Assembly (NCBI GenBank): GCA_948468275.1
Contig: CAOKHI010000007.1
Coordinates: 1-53,508 of the forward strand
DNA length: 53,508 nt
Source of the DNA: an uncultured Clostridium sp.
Lineage (GTDB): Bacteria; Bacillota; Clostridia; TANB77; CAG-508
Direction: 5' to 3'
In this document: positions 27,685 through 35,637 of the stretch, in pieces
Layout of the letters: every line of letters begins with the position of its first letter
Position numbering within the stretch: position 1 is the stretch's first letter
Made by a program: the position numbers and the translations under genes
The notes under the pieces: model-generated
What the model was told of the DNA's origin: nothing
Databases searched by the model: none
The model's input: the letters and a program-made list of their open reading frames with translations, nothing else

Positions 27685-28188
27685 TTAAGCCTCTGCTTCT
27701 TTTTTTACTTTAACTTGGTCTAATGCTACTGCAAGTTTAGAAATATTTCCAAGTAATGCTCCAGCAAGCATAGATAATAATGTTTCTCTTGATGGAAGTT
27801 TTGCAAGTGTTATTATTTCTTCTGCTGTCATTACTTTTCCTTCTACAATTCCACCTTTAATTTTGTAAAAATCATTTTTCTTTGTAAACTCATAAATTGC
27901 TTTTGCTGGTTCTAAGTAATCATTATTTGCAAGTATTACTGCTGTTGGTCCTAATAAAGCTTCATCTAAACCTTCCATTTGGCATTCTTGTAAAGCTCTT
28001 CTTGTAATATTATTTTTTATTACTCTATACTCTGCTTCTGCTCCTCTTAATGTTCTTCTTAAATTAGTTACATCTGTAACATTAATTCCTCTGTAATCTG
28101 TTAAAAGTACTAATTTAGCTTCTTTTATACTTGTAGCTAATGCTTTTACTTCTTCTTCTTTTTGTTTAATAATTTTCTCATTTGCCAT
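27685..28188 (-). CDS. rplJ: Ribosomal protein L10
   Basis: Anchors L7/L12 dimers to 23S rRNA. Start taken at 28188 (MANEKIIKQKEEEVKAL), 11 bases after GGGAGGTG, not the longer ORF at 28233, whose first part lies in the leader. 167 residues, with LVLLTDYRGINVTDVTNLRR and the L12-binding C-terminal helix (MLAGALLGNISKLAVALDQV). Preceded by an L10 leader, through which the L10-L12 complex represses its own synthesis. Confidence 0.97.
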   Translation of the reverse strand: MANEKIIKQKEEEVKALATSIKEAKLVLLTDYRGINVTDVTNLRRTLRGAEAEYRVIKNNITRRALQECQMEGLDEALLGPTAVILANNDYLEPAKAIYEFTKKNDFYKIKGGIVEGKVMTAEEIITLAKLPSRETLLSMLAGALLGNISKLAVALDQVKVKKEAEA

Positions 28189-28209
28189 TTTTTCGTTTTC
28201 ACCTCCCAT

Positions 28210-28322
28210 AAAAAAACTACTCATAATAGCCAAAAAACATATTATGAGTAGTTAATACCCGTTCATTAATATGCCTCGGTAGGATTTATTTTACACCTAC
28301 TGTCTTTGGCTATTTATTAAAT
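28210..28322 (-). promoter_or_regulatory. L10 leader with attenuator hairpin
   Basis: The transcript upstream of rplJ carries AGACAGTAGGTG and TCCTACCGAGGC, the hallmark kink-turn stem of the Firmicutes L10 leader. Next comes a terminator: ACTACTCATAAT/ATTATGAGTAGT stem plus a T run (28254-28210). A GCCAAAGA segment near the 5' end can pair with TTTTTTGGC in the terminator loop, consistent with alternative folding. Binding of L10(L12)4 should favour termination and cut rplJ-rplL expression. Confidence 0.85.
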
Positions 28323-28324
28323 TT

Positions 28325-29008
28325 TTATTTTTGATTTATATATACACTTGGTCCCATTGTTGTAGATACTGCAACACTTCTTATATATTGTCCTTTTGCT
28401 GCTGCTGGTTTTGCTTTTATTATAGCATCTATAACAGTTTGATAATTTTCTACTAATTTATCTGTACCAAATGATATTTTACCAAATCCTAAGTGAATAA
28501 TATTAGTTTTATCTAATCTATATTCTACTTTTCCTGATTTTATTTCTGATATAGCTTTTGTAACATCCATTGTTACTGTTCCAGATTTTGGGTTAGGCAT
28601 TAAACCTTTTGGTCCTAATACTTTTCCAAGTCTTCCTACAACTCCCATCATGTCTGGTGTAGCAACTATAACATCATATTCAAACCAGTTTTCTTTTTCT
28701 ATTTTAGGTATTAACTCTTCTGCTCCAACAAAATCTGCTCCTGCAGTTTCTGCTTCTTTTGCTTTATCACCTTTTGCAAAAACTAGAACTCTTAAAGTTT
28801 TACCTGTTCCATTTGGAAGTACTACTGTACCTCTAACTTGTTGATCTGCATGTTTAGAATCTACTCCTAATTTTACATGTAATTCAACTGTTTCATCAAA
28901 TTTAGCTTTTGGAAATTTTTCTAATAATTCCATAGCATCTTTTGCTTCATATAGTTTTGTACTATCTACAAGCTTTTTAGCTTCTAAATATCTTTTTCCT
29001 TGTTTCAT
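28325..29008 (-). CDS. rplA: Ribosomal protein L1
   Basis: Forms the mobile L1 stalk that ejects E-site tRNA. 227 residues with [39 protein letters not shown], the signature [20 protein letters not shown] and the C-terminal [12 protein letters not shown]. Full length. Lies between rplK (57 bp upstream) and the L10 leader. Confidence 0.98.
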   Translation of the reverse strand: MKQGKRYLEAKKLVDSTKLYEAKDAMELLEKFPKAKFDETVELHVKLGVDSKHADQQVRGTVVLPNGTGKTLRVLVFAKGDKAKEAETAGADFVGAEELIPKIEKENWFEYDVIVATPDMMGVVGRLGKVLGPKGLMPNPKSGTVTMDVTKAISEIKSGKVEYRLDKTNIIHLGFGKISFGTDKLVENYQTVIDAIIKAKPAAAKGQYIRSVAVSTTMGPSVYINQK

Positions 29009-29065
29009 TTTAATCCTCCTTTGGTAATAACGAATACTAAAAATATGTACTCTCCCATTTTAATT

Positions 29066-29494
29066 TTATTCTGATACTACAACTCCCATAGAACGTGCTG
29101 TACCTTTTACCATACTCATTGCAGATTCTATTGATGCCGCATTTAAGTCTTCCATTTTTTGTTCAGCTATTTGTTTTACTTGTTCTAAAGTTATTGTTGC
29201 AACTTTATCTTTATTTGGTTTTCCTGAACCTTTTTCTATTTTTATAGCTTTTTTAATTAGTACTGCTACTGGTGGAACTTTTGTTATGAATTCAAAAGAT
29301 TTATCTTTATATACAGTAATAACTACTGGTATTATCATTCCAGGTTGATTTGCTGTTCTATCATTAAAATCTTTTACAAATTGCATAATATTAACACCAC
29401 TTGAACCTAATGCTGGACCTACTGGTGGAGCTGGTGTAGCTTTACCTGCTTCTATTTGTAGTTTAATAACATTTGTAATTTCTTTTTCTGCCAT
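29066..29494 (-). CDS. rplK: Ribosomal protein L11
   Basis: Part of the GTPase-associated centre. 142 residues: N-terminal domain with [20 protein letters not shown] and C-terminal rRNA-binding domain ending [19 protein letters not shown] consensus promoter lies upstream (29582-29610), so it can be transcribed independently of nusG. Confidence 0.98.
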   Translation of the reverse strand: MAEKEITNVIKLQIEAGKATPAPPVGPALGSSGVNIMQFVKDFNDRTANQPGMIIPVVITVYKDKSFEFITKVPPVAVLIKKAIKIEKGSGKPNKDKVATITLEQVKQIAEQKMEDLNAASIESAMSMVKGTARSMGVVVSE

Positions 29495-29581
29495 TATTTT
29501 TCACCTACCTTTTTTTGAAATTGGAAATTTGAAAAAAGATGTAAAATATTTTTTCATCTATTGTCTTTTTCCTATATTTTT

Positions 29582-29610
29582 ATTATAAAGCTTTGTATTT
29601 TTAGTTACAA
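29582..29610 (-). promoter_or_regulatory. SigA promoter upstream of rplK
   Basis: TTGTAA (29610-29605), 17 bp, TATAAT (29587-29582) on the minus strand, within the 153-bp gap between nusG and rplK. Confidence 0.6.
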
Positions 29611-29647
29611 ATAATAAAATTACTAAACTAAAAACATTTAGCTTGCA

Positions 29648-30182
29648 TTAAACTTTTTGTACTTGAGAAAACTCTAGTTCAACAGGTGTTTCTCTTCCAA
29701 ACATAGATACTAGTACTTTTACTTTACCTTTTTCTTTATTTATTTCTTGTACTGTACCTATAAAGTCTACTAATGGACCATTTGTAACTTTAACAGAATC
29801 ATTTACTTCATAATCTACATTAACAGGTGTATCATCAAATCCCATTTTTCTTATTTCTTCATCTGTAAGGGCAATAGGGTCTGTTCCTGAACCTACAAAT
29901 CCAGTTACACCTCTTGTATTTCTTACTATATACCATGACTCTTCTGTTACTATCATTTTAATTAAAACATATCCTGGAAAAACTTTTTTCAAATTAGTTT
30001 TTGTTTTACCCTCTTTTATTTCTATTTGTTCTTCCATAGGAACAACAATGTCAAAAAAGAATTCTTCTAATTCTCTATTTTTAATAGTTTTTTCTAAATC
30101 TGTTTTAACTTTGTTTTCATAACCTGAATAAGTATGAACAACATACCATCTTGGTATTAAATCTGTTTTTTCTCCGAGACAT
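29648..30182 (-). CDS. nusG: Transcription factor NusG with +1 shift at codon 3
   Basis: RNA polymerase processivity and pausing factor. From the ATG at 30182 (nine bases after GGAGG, 18 bp after secE) the zero frame reads M-S-CGG and stops about 20 codons later. Skipping the C of that CGG gives MSGEKTDLIPRWYVVHTYSG followed by YENKVKTDLEKTI and then GYVLIKMIVTEESWYIVRNT and the KOW domain (NDSVKVTNGPLVDFIGTVQE). That yields a normal 177-residue NusG. A shorter ORF starting at 30037 would lack the first half of the NGN domain. The call rests on exact restoration of the conserved N-terminus. Confidence 0.9.
30174..30176 (-). other. CGG +1 shift point in nusG
   Basis: Third codon. Zero frame: ATG TCT CGG AGA AAA AAC. 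Skipping C: ATG TCT GGA GAA AAA ACA (MSGEKT). Confidence 0.82.
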
Positions 30183-30200
30183 TTTTCTTAGCCTCCTTTA

Positions 30201-30605
30201 CTATTCTGAAACAGTATTTGTGTCTTCTACAGTTGTATTTTCATTTTCATCTGCTGTATTTGTATCTACTTCATTGCCAACTATATTTTCTTCTGTTGGG
30301 TTAGTTATATCTATTCCTTCAGTAGTTACATTTGTAGTATTTTGTGTTTCTGTTTCATTTTCAGTTATAGAATTTTCTTGTGTTGTAACAACATTTTTTA
30401 ACCTATTGATTCCTTGTGTATTTAAAGTTTCAAAAGTTAAATCAAGCACAAAAACTATTGCAGCTGTAAGTAATACTATTACTACTACTGCTGTTGTACT
30501 ATTTAACACTTGTTTTGGTGTTGGCCAAATAACTTTTTTTAATTCTGCTTTAAAATCTTTAAAAAAATGTCTGTTATCTTTTTTATTTTTTTCTTTGTTC
30601 GCCAT
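30201..30605 (-). CDS. secE: Protein translocase subunit SecE, long acidic tail
   Basis: Small essential subunit of the SecYEG channel. Residues 10-62 are the conserved core: amphipathic helix FFKDFKAELKKVIWPTPKQV and a single membrane helix (about 38-57). Most single-span SecE proteins end soon after (60-70 residues in Firmicutes), but this one continues to 134 with an Asn/Thr/Glu-rich, strongly acidic low-complexity tail that would lie outside the membrane. Between rpmG and nusG, the usual order. Confidence 0.92.
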   Translation of the reverse strand: MANKEKNKKDNRHFFKDFKAELKKVIWPTPKQVLNSTTAVVVIVLLTAAIVFVLDLTFETLNTQGINRLKNVVTTQENSITENETETQNTTNVTTEGIDITNPTEENIVGNEVDTNTADENENTTVEDTNTVSE

Positions 30606-30631
30606 TTTATTCCTCCTAAAAATAGCATAAA

Positions 30632-30796
30632 CTATTTTGTTTCTTTATGTGTTGTACGTTTTTTACAAAATTTACAATATTTAACTATTTCAAGTCTATC
30701 TGTATTGTTTCTTTTGTTTTTAGAAGTCATATAATTTCTTCTTTTACATTCTGTACATTCTAATGTTATATCTTCTCTTGGTCCTTTTGCAGCCAT
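30632..30796 (-). CDS. rpmG: Ribosomal protein L33
   Basis: 54 residues from an ATG behind GGAGGTG. Starts [20 protein letters not shown] and contains [11 protein letters not shown] and [20 protein letters not shown]. Both zinc Cys pairs (C14/C17 and C41/C44) are kept, so it is the zinc-binding form. First gene of the rpmG-secE-nusG cluster. Confidence 0.96.
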   Translation of the reverse strand: MAAKGPREDITLECTECKRRNYMTSKNKRNNTDRLEIVKYCKFCKKRTTHKETK

Positions 30797-30874
30797 GTTA
30801 AATACACCTCCGTAATCTTTTAAGCTTTAATTTTAAACGATGTGAGCATACTACTTTAAGCAATATGCTAAAAT

Positions 30875-30903
30875 AGTTTATCATAAATCATAGCCTGTGT
30901 CAA
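30875..30903 (-). promoter_or_regulatory. SigA promoter of rpmG-secE-nusG
   Basis: TTGACA (30903-30898), 17 bp, TAAACT (30880-30875) on the minus strand, about 80 bp before rpmG. Confidence 0.65.
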
Positions 30904-30992
30904 CATTATAAGTAAATAATTTTTTATCTTTAGTGTTACTACTGGTTACTATTCACATATGTTCTATGTTTTCTAATTTTTTCTTATATAAT

Positions 30993-31037
30993 AAAACTAT
31001 ACCAATATTAGATTTTCTAATACTTTGGTATAGTTTT
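30993..31037. terminator. Terminator-like hairpin
   Basis: AAAACTATACCA/TGGTATAGTTTT stem with a 21-base loop that contains a smaller TTAGATTTTCTAA stem. It overlaps the end of the ORF at 31017 and can act on either strand. Confidence 0.6.
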
Positions 31038-31238
31038 TACATTATATATCCTACAATTCCTTTTCCATTTTAATATTAGATATCCTTCGTTATATTTCCA
31101 TGTACCATCTTCATTTTGCACATCATCTGTAAATTCATCTCCTAATGTAGTGGCATATGTTTTTAATTGTTCTACCGATAATGGTGTTGCTCCTGCGGAT
31201 TTTAAACACTTTTCAATATAGAAAAATTTACTCTTCAT
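31017..31238 (-). pseudogene. Unidentified ORF, probably a gene remnant
   Basis: 73 codons (MKSKFFYIEKCLKSAGATPL, then GDEFTDDVQNEDGTWKYNEG). I do not recognise it. There is no ribosome site before the ATG, and the frame stays open upstream for about 25 codons (LELYRRLDVIITSTIGYVKY) without any start, back to the hairpin at 31331. The C-terminus is made from the terminator hairpin. It looks like the 3' part of a lost gene rather than a functional small protein. Confidence 0.35.
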
Positions 31239-31330
31239 TTCTGGAATAAAATTTTCATATTTGACATATCCTATAGTAGATGTTATAATGACATCAAGAC
31301 GTCGATAAAGTTCTAAAACGAAAAAATGTA

Positions 31331-31365
31331 AAAAAGACTAGGATAACTGCCAAGTTCCTAGTCTT
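31331..31365. terminator. Strong bidirectional terminator
   Basis: AAAAAGACTAGGA/TCCTAGTCTTTTT stem with a 9-base loop. On the minus strand it follows the 22-codon ORF by about 10 bases and is itself followed by Ts. Confidence 0.85.
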
Positions 31366-31376
31366 TTTCCTTTGTG

Positions 31377-31445
31377 TTACTCACTCAAATGTTTTACAAT
31401 TAAGTAAATCAAATATAGTTTTAGCACTTTTAAAAGTTCTTTCAC
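31377..31445 (-). CDS. 22-residue small protein, unknown
   Basis: GTG start ten bases after AAAGGAGGG; the product is MKELLKVLKLYLIYLIVKHL followed by SE. It has every sign of a real unit: consensus promoter at 31488-31517, leader of about 35 bases, ribosome site, ORF and a strong terminator. The peptide is Leu/Ile/Lys-rich and could form one amphipathic or membrane helix. A leader hairpin (31460-31479) pairs with the start of the ribosome site, a feature of type I toxin mRNAs, but no antisense RNA can be shown. I do not recognise the family. Confidence 0.5.
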   Translation of the reverse strand: MKELLKVLKLYLIYLIVKHLSE

Positions 31446-31459
31446 GAAAAAACAACCCT

Positions 31460-31479
31460 CCTTTCTACCTTGAGAAAGG
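31460..31479 (-). promoter_or_regulatory. Leader hairpin touching the ribosome site
   Basis: CCTTTCT pairs with AGAAAGG; the 3' arm supplies the first bases of AAAGGAGGG, so folding would hinder ribosome binding to the 22-codon ORF. Confidence 0.45.
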
Positions 31480-31487
31480 CAAATCCA

Positions 31488-31517
31488 AATATAACATATA
31501 TTATTCTAATATGTCAA
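31488..31517 (-). promoter_or_regulatory. SigA promoter of the small gene
   Basis: TTGACA (31517-31512), 18 bp, TATATT (31493-31488) on the minus strand. The stretch 31518-31690 beyond it shows only a degenerate copy (about 31645-31684) of the hairpin at 30993. Confidence 0.55.
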
Positions 31518-31690
31518 TTTATAATAATGGAGATGAAATAAATGATACAAAGCGTTGAATTTAAAATTTCATACATGCTGTTGGTAAATAGTTAATAAGA
31601 TTTTCTATATATATTCAAATTTAATGCTAATTTCTAGTATTGGAATTATTAGATTCTCTAATGTTTTGCTATAGTTTTTTACATATCTAT

Positions 31691-32557
31691 TTATGCTGTT
31701 TCTCTTTTCCAATAAAATAGATATTGCTGTGCAAGCCCTGCTAAGTTTTTGTATTTTTCTTGGGCTAGTTTTTCTATTTCTTTTTTATTTACTTTTGTTT
31801 CATCTTCATTTTTTATGTATAAATCATTCATTACTCTTCTTACCCATACATCAATTGGAAATACTTCAAATCTCTTTAATCCGAATAATAGTATGCAATC
31901 TGCTACTTTTGGTCCTACTCCTGGAAGTGTAAGTAATTTATTTTTTAATATTTTTGTATCTTGCTCATTTTTTAATTCTTGTAAATCTATCTCTTGATTT
32001 AACACCATTTGTGTTGTTTCATATACTCTTTTATCCCTAAATCCTAACCCTAATTTCCTTAAATCTTCTATGTTTGCTTTTCCTAATTGTTCTGGTGTTG
32101 GAAATGTGTAATATGTTTTATCTTCAAATACTATTTTATCCCCATAATTTGATGATAATCTTTCTATTATTCCTTTTATTCTGGGAATATTATTGTTAGC
32201 AGATATTATAAATGATATTATTGTTTCCCATAACTCTTGATTTAATATTCGTATCCCTTCACCATATTTTATGCTTTCTTCTAAGTAATTATCTATTTTA
32301 GAAAGTGTATTTTTTATATTTTCATAATTAGTATCTAAATCAAAATAATCTGTACATGTACCTATAATATTTTTCTCACATATCCCTTTAAATATTATTC
32401 TATTATCTTGTTTTTTAACATTTAGAACATTTTTTCTAAATACACCTGTATAACTTTCATCATCTTCTTTATTCCATCTAAAACACTGACCACATTCAAA
32501 TATATGCTTTGGTTCAAACGATTTATAGTTTTGTAATATAAATTTTTGTTCTTTCAT
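31691..32557 (-). CDS. ogg: 8-oxoguanine DNA glycosylase (Ogg-type)
   Basis: Removes oxidised guanine from DNA and nicks the strand. About 288 residues from the ATG at 32557 (MKEQKFILQNYKSFEPKHIF), behind AAAGGAG; the longer ORF from 32617 lacks a site. The N-terminal domain has FECGQCFRWNKED, typical of clostridial Ogg. The helix-hairpin-helix with catalytic Lys is LLTLPGVGPKVADCILLFGL, followed by FPIDVWVRRVM with the catalytic Asp. No iron-sulfur cluster cysteines at the C-terminus, as expected for the Ogg group. Confidence 0.9.
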   Translation of the reverse strand: MKEQKFILQNYKSFEPKHIFECGQCFRWNKEDDESYTGVFRKNVLNVKKQDNRIIFKGICEKNIIGTCTDYFDLDTNYENIKNTLSKIDNYLEESIKYGEGIRILNQELWETIISFIISANNNIPRIKGIIERLSSNYGDKIVFEDKTYYTFPTPEQLGKANIEDLRKLGLGFRDKRVYETTQMVLNQEIDLQELKNEQDTKILKNKLLTLPGVGPKVADCILLFGLKRFEVFPIDVWVRRVMNDLYIKNEDETKVNKKEIEKLAQEKYKNLAGLAQQYLFYWKRETA

Positions 32558-32748
32558 AATCTTCTCCTTTTTTATTTGTATATATTTTATCATATACATA
32601 AATAAAATAAAATGCATGTTTTAAATTTTTTTACTAATTCTCCTAATTTATATGCTTTTTCTAGATTTTAGGAATAAAATATTACATAAATTGATTTTTC
32701 GCTAGAAATTTGGTACAATATATAAAAATAGTTTAGGAGGTACGTCTT

Positions 32749-32943
32749 ATGAGAAGATGGCAATGTTCACCTTGTTACAAATTGTATAACAAAAATGTTA
32801 CTGGTAATCTTGAGGATATATGTAAAACTAAAGGTTACTTACCAGGATTCGGCAACAGAATTTTGCCTATCTGGCGGTATAATGTAAAATGTCCTGTTTG
32901 TGGGCATAAATGGTATTTTCGTAGATTACGTAAAGCGCAATAA
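32749..32943 (+). CDS. Small zinc-ribbon protein, unknown
   Basis: 64 residues behind AGGAGG with eight-base spacing. Two Cys pairs, CSPC (6-9) and CPVCGHKW (about 49-56), suggest a small zinc ribbon; the C-terminus is basic (RRLRKAQ). Unlike every other gene here it contains CGG (codon 43, 32875-32877) in a place where the zero frame seems correct: the +1 frame would end after GIM and lose the second Cys pair. Unknown function. A terminator follows at 32999. Confidence 0.6.
   Translation: MRRWQCSPCYKLYNKNVTGNLEDICKTKGYLPGFGNRILPIWRYNVKCPVCGHKWYFRRLRKAQ
32875..32877 (+). other. In-frame CGG without an apparent shift
   Basis: Zero frame ...LPIW-CGG-YNVKCPVCG keeps the zinc ribbon; +1 gives GGT ATA ATG TAA. 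This is the single in-frame CGG in the window that does not restore a known protein by shifting. Confidence 0.6.
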
Positions 32944-32998
32944 TATGATACAACTAAATATTTTTTAAAGGATTTTACGTACAATTCCTTGTATCATT

Positions 32999-33036
32999 AC
33001 AAAAAGATGTCATAAAAATGGCATCTTTTTGTTTAA
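32999..33036 (+). terminator. Terminator of the zinc-ribbon gene
   Basis: ACAAAAAGATG/CATCTTTTTGT stem with a 12-base loop and following Ts on the plus strand. Confidence 0.75.
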
Positions 33037-33092
33037 TCTTCTTTACTATTTATATCTTATTTTTCTAATCAGATATTTCACTTTACATAAAA

Positions 33093-33121
33093 TTGACGTT
33101 TATATTAAAATTTGTTATAAT
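33093..33121 (+). promoter_or_regulatory. SigA promoter of the small membrane protein
   Basis: TTGACG (33093-33098), 17 bp, TATAAT (33116-33121). Confidence 0.7.
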
Positions 33122-33166
33122 TATATTAACTAAAAAACTTTCTCATACAAATGGAGGGCATAATAT

Positions 33167-33379
33167 ATGAGATTCGTAAAATTGGTCACTCGTAATTCTA
33201 AGGAAACTGCATGGCATATTGCTTACATTTTAGTACTTTCACTTATTTTTCCTTGTATAGAATTTAATTTCACATTTGGAATAGTACTATTTACTCTTCT
33301 TGCTTTATTTTTAATATATGCCATAGTTACATGGTTATTCCTTTACTTTGTGATAACTTTGTTTGAGTTTTTCTTGTAG
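33167..33379 (+). CDS. Small membrane protein, unknown
   Basis: 70 residues with a short basic N-terminus (MRFVKLVTRNSKETAWH) and two predicted membrane helices (about 17-35 and 38-66). Ribosome site GGAGG nine bases before the ATG, consensus promoter upstream and a terminator right after, so it is a complete single-gene unit. I do not recognise a family. Confidence 0.6.
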   Translation: MRFVKLVTRNSKETAWHIAYILVLSLIFPCIEFNFTFGIVLFTLLALFLIYAIVTWLFLYFVITLFEFFL

Positions 33380-33387
33380 TGACTAAA

Positions 33388-33424
33388 AGTCGCCACACTA
33401 TTGTGTGGCGATCTTTCATTTTTT
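33388..33424 (+). terminator. Terminator of the small membrane protein
   Basis: CGCCACAC/GTGTGGCG stem with a TATT loop, followed by a T-rich run on the plus strand. It reaches the end of the convergent phosphomutase gene. Confidence 0.8.
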
Positions 33425-35150
33425 ATTGTTTTATTTTACTTAAAACTGATTTTCTTAAATTTTCTAGCATTTCATCTGCTTCTTCCATAGAATTTCCTTT
33501 TATTCCCATATAGAATTTTATTTTTGGTTCTGTTCCAGATGGTCGAACACAACACCAACCATCATTTTCTAAATCATAATATAAAACATTTGATGTTGGT
33601 AAATCTATTTTAGTTACTTCTTCTGTTTCTATATTTTTACACTTTCCTTCTTTATAATCTTTTATTTTTATTATTTTAAACTCTCCAAATTGTTTTTGTG
33701 AATTTTCTCGTAAGTTTTCCATTATTTGTTTTATTTTATCTGCTCCATCTGCACCTTCTAGTGTAAGTGCTGTTATTCCTTCTTTATAATATCCATATTT
33801 TTCATATATATTTATCATTTGATCCCATAATGTTAGACCTTGATTTTTGTAAAATGCTGCTGCTTCACATAGCATCATTACAGCACATATTCCATCTTTA
33901 TCTCTTGCATGTGTTCCTACTAAACATCCATAACTTTCTTCAAATCCAAATACATATTCATTCTCATGTGTTTCTTCAAATTTTTTTATTTGTTCTCCAA
34001 TGTATTTAAATCCAGTTAATACTTCTATTAATTTTAAATTATAATTTTTAGCTATTGCATCTGCCATATTGGTTGAAACTATAGATTTTATTAGGGCACC
34101 ATTTTCTGGTATCATGTTCTTTTTTTGTTTTTGATCTAAAATATATTCTGCTATTAGCATGGCTGACATATTACCTGTGAATGATATATATTTTCCTGTT
34201 TTTGTATCTTTTGCATATACACCTAATCTATCTGCATCTGGATCTGTTGCAAGTACTATATCTGCATCCTTTTGTTTTGCTAAATTTAATGCAAGTGTAA
34301 ATGCCTTTTCATCTTCTGGATTTGGATAACTTACTGTTGGGAAATTCCCATCAGGTTGTTCTTGTTCTGGTACTACATATACTTGGGTAAAACCTAATTC
34401 TTTTAATATCCTTTTTACAGGTTTGTTTCCTGTTCCATGTAATGGTGTATATACAATTTTTATATCTTTTCCTATATTCTTTATTATTTCAGAATTTATT
34501 ACTTGTTTTTTTAATTCTTGCATATATTGGTCATCTATATCTTCTGATATTATGTTATATAATCCTTTTTTTATAGCATCTTCTTGTGATATACTTTTAA
34601 TTTGTGCGTAATTTGTTACTTTATTTACTTCTTCTATTATTTGTTTATCTACAGGTGATACTATTTGTGAACCATCATCCCAATATACTTTATATCCATT
34701 ATATTTTGGTGGATTATGGCTTGCTGTAATCATAATTCCTGCTGTACATTTTAATGCTCTTACAGCAAATGATAATTCTGGCACTGGTCTTAGCTCATCA
34801 AATAAATATGTTTTTATTCCATTTGCATTTAGGCATAAGGCTGTTTGCTTACTAAATTCTTTTGACATGTTTCTAGAATCGTAACTAATTGCTACACCCT
34901 TATCTTGTGTTCCCATCTTTATTATATAGTTTGCAAGTCCTTGTGTCGCTTTTGTAACTGTGTATTTATTCATGCGATTTGTTCCTATTCCTATTATTCC
35001 ACGTAGGCCTGCTGTTCCAAATTCTAAATCTTTATAAAATCTGTCTTTAATTTCATCTGTTTCTTCTTTTATTTCAAGCAATTCGCTTCTTGTCTCTTCA
35101 TCAAAAACTGGGTTATTACACCATTCTTCATATTTTTTTAAATATTCCAT
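33423..35150 (-). CDS. Phosphoglucomutase / phosphomannomutase
   Basis: Alpha-D-phosphohexomutase that interconverts hexose 1- and 6-phosphates, probably glucose (supply of UDP-glucose for wall glycans); PgcA-type size at 575 residues. Catalytic serine loop GIMITASHNPPKYNGYKVYW, metal-binding loop DPDADRLGVYAKD, sugar-binding loop GFEESYGCLVG and phosphate-binding loop RPSGTEPKIKFYMG. Ribosome site AGGAGG. Whether glucose or mannose is preferred cannot be read from sequence. Confidence 0.93.
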   Translation of the reverse strand: MEYLKKYEEWCNNPVFDEETRSELLEIKEETDEIKDRFYKDLEFGTAGLRGIIGIGTNRMNKYTVTKATQGLANYIIKMGTQDKGVAISYDSRNMSKEFSKQTALCLNANGIKTYLFDELRPVPELSFAVRALKCTAGIMITASHNPPKYNGYKVYWDDGSQIVSPVDKQIIEEVNKVTNYAQIKSISQEDAIKKGLYNIISEDIDDQYMQELKKQVINSEIIKNIGKDIKIVYTPLHGTGNKPVKRILKELGFTQVYVVPEQEQPDGNFPTVSYPNPEDEKAFTLALNLAKQKDADIVLATDPDADRLGVYAKDTKTGKYISFTGNMSAMLIAEYILDQKQKKNMIPENGALIKSIVSTNMADAIAKNYNLKLIEVLTGFKYIGEQIKKFEETHENEYVFGFEESYGCLVGTHARDKDGICAVMMLCEAAAFYKNQGLTLWDQMINIYEKYGYYKEGITALTLEGADGADKIKQIMENLRENSQKQFGEFKIIKIKDYKEGKCKNIETEEVTKIDLPTSNVLYYDLENDGWCCVRPSGTEPKIKFYMGIKGNSMEEADEMLENLRKSVLSKIKQ

Positions 35151-35271
35151 GTTTACCTCCTATTTTTTACATGTTTATATTGGTATTGTATAATTAAAAA
35201 AAATAGATGTCAATTGTATTAACATCTATTTTTAATTTATAGTATGTTTTTTATTATAGACTTCACATACC

Positions 35272-35452
35272 GTTACAGTTCACAGCATATATAATAAAAT
35301 CCGCTACGGCTAAGTAATATATTTTATTTTTTCATTTCGCCCTCCAAGCTCACGGGTATTCCCCCGCCTCAATGGGCTGTCGGGTCTTCATTACAAAATA
35401 AAATATATTACTTAGTCTTCGCTACTTACTGCTATTGTCTGTGAATTGTAAC
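35272..35452. repeat. 181-bp structured repeat, copy 2
   Basis: Same length as copy 1 (24680-24860) with one difference seen (CTACGGCTA against CTACAGCTA). Terminal inverted repeats GTTACAGTTCACAG/CTGTGAATTGTAAC, inner 21-bp arms at 35310-35330 and 35395-35415, GC-rich core between. No target duplication is evident here. It lies between the phosphomutase and the large surface protein gene. Confidence 0.85.
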
Positions 35453-35520
35453 TATTTCAGTTTTTACATTTTTTCAATATTTTTGCTTGTTTTCATAATT
35501 TGTTTATTGCTTGAATAAAT

Positions 35521-35629
35521 AATTGGTAAGCAGTTAATGAAAAGACGTATCGAAACCTCAAGTATAATCCTATTATATAGAATGTACTTGAGGTTTTAAA
35601 TACGTCTTTTGGTTAACCTCTTGCCAATT
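35521..35629. repeat. 109-bp near-perfect hairpin element
   Basis: AATTGGTAAGCAGTTAA at the left pairs with TTAACCTCTTGCCAATT at the right (two mismatches). The pairing continues inward with AAAAGACGTAT/ATACGTCTTTT and AACCTCAAGTA/TACTTGAGGTT, leaving a 20-base loop. It ends eight bases before the stop of the surface protein gene, so it can serve as its terminator, but it is longer than needed and looks like a palindromic mobile repeat. Confidence 0.75.
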
Positions 35630-35637
35630 GTTATTGT

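Noticed and set aside
29648..30037. A short NusG starting at 30037
   Set aside because: It would lack half of the NGN domain and has no ribosome site; the upstream sequence encodes the missing conserved residues in the +1 frame after CGG.
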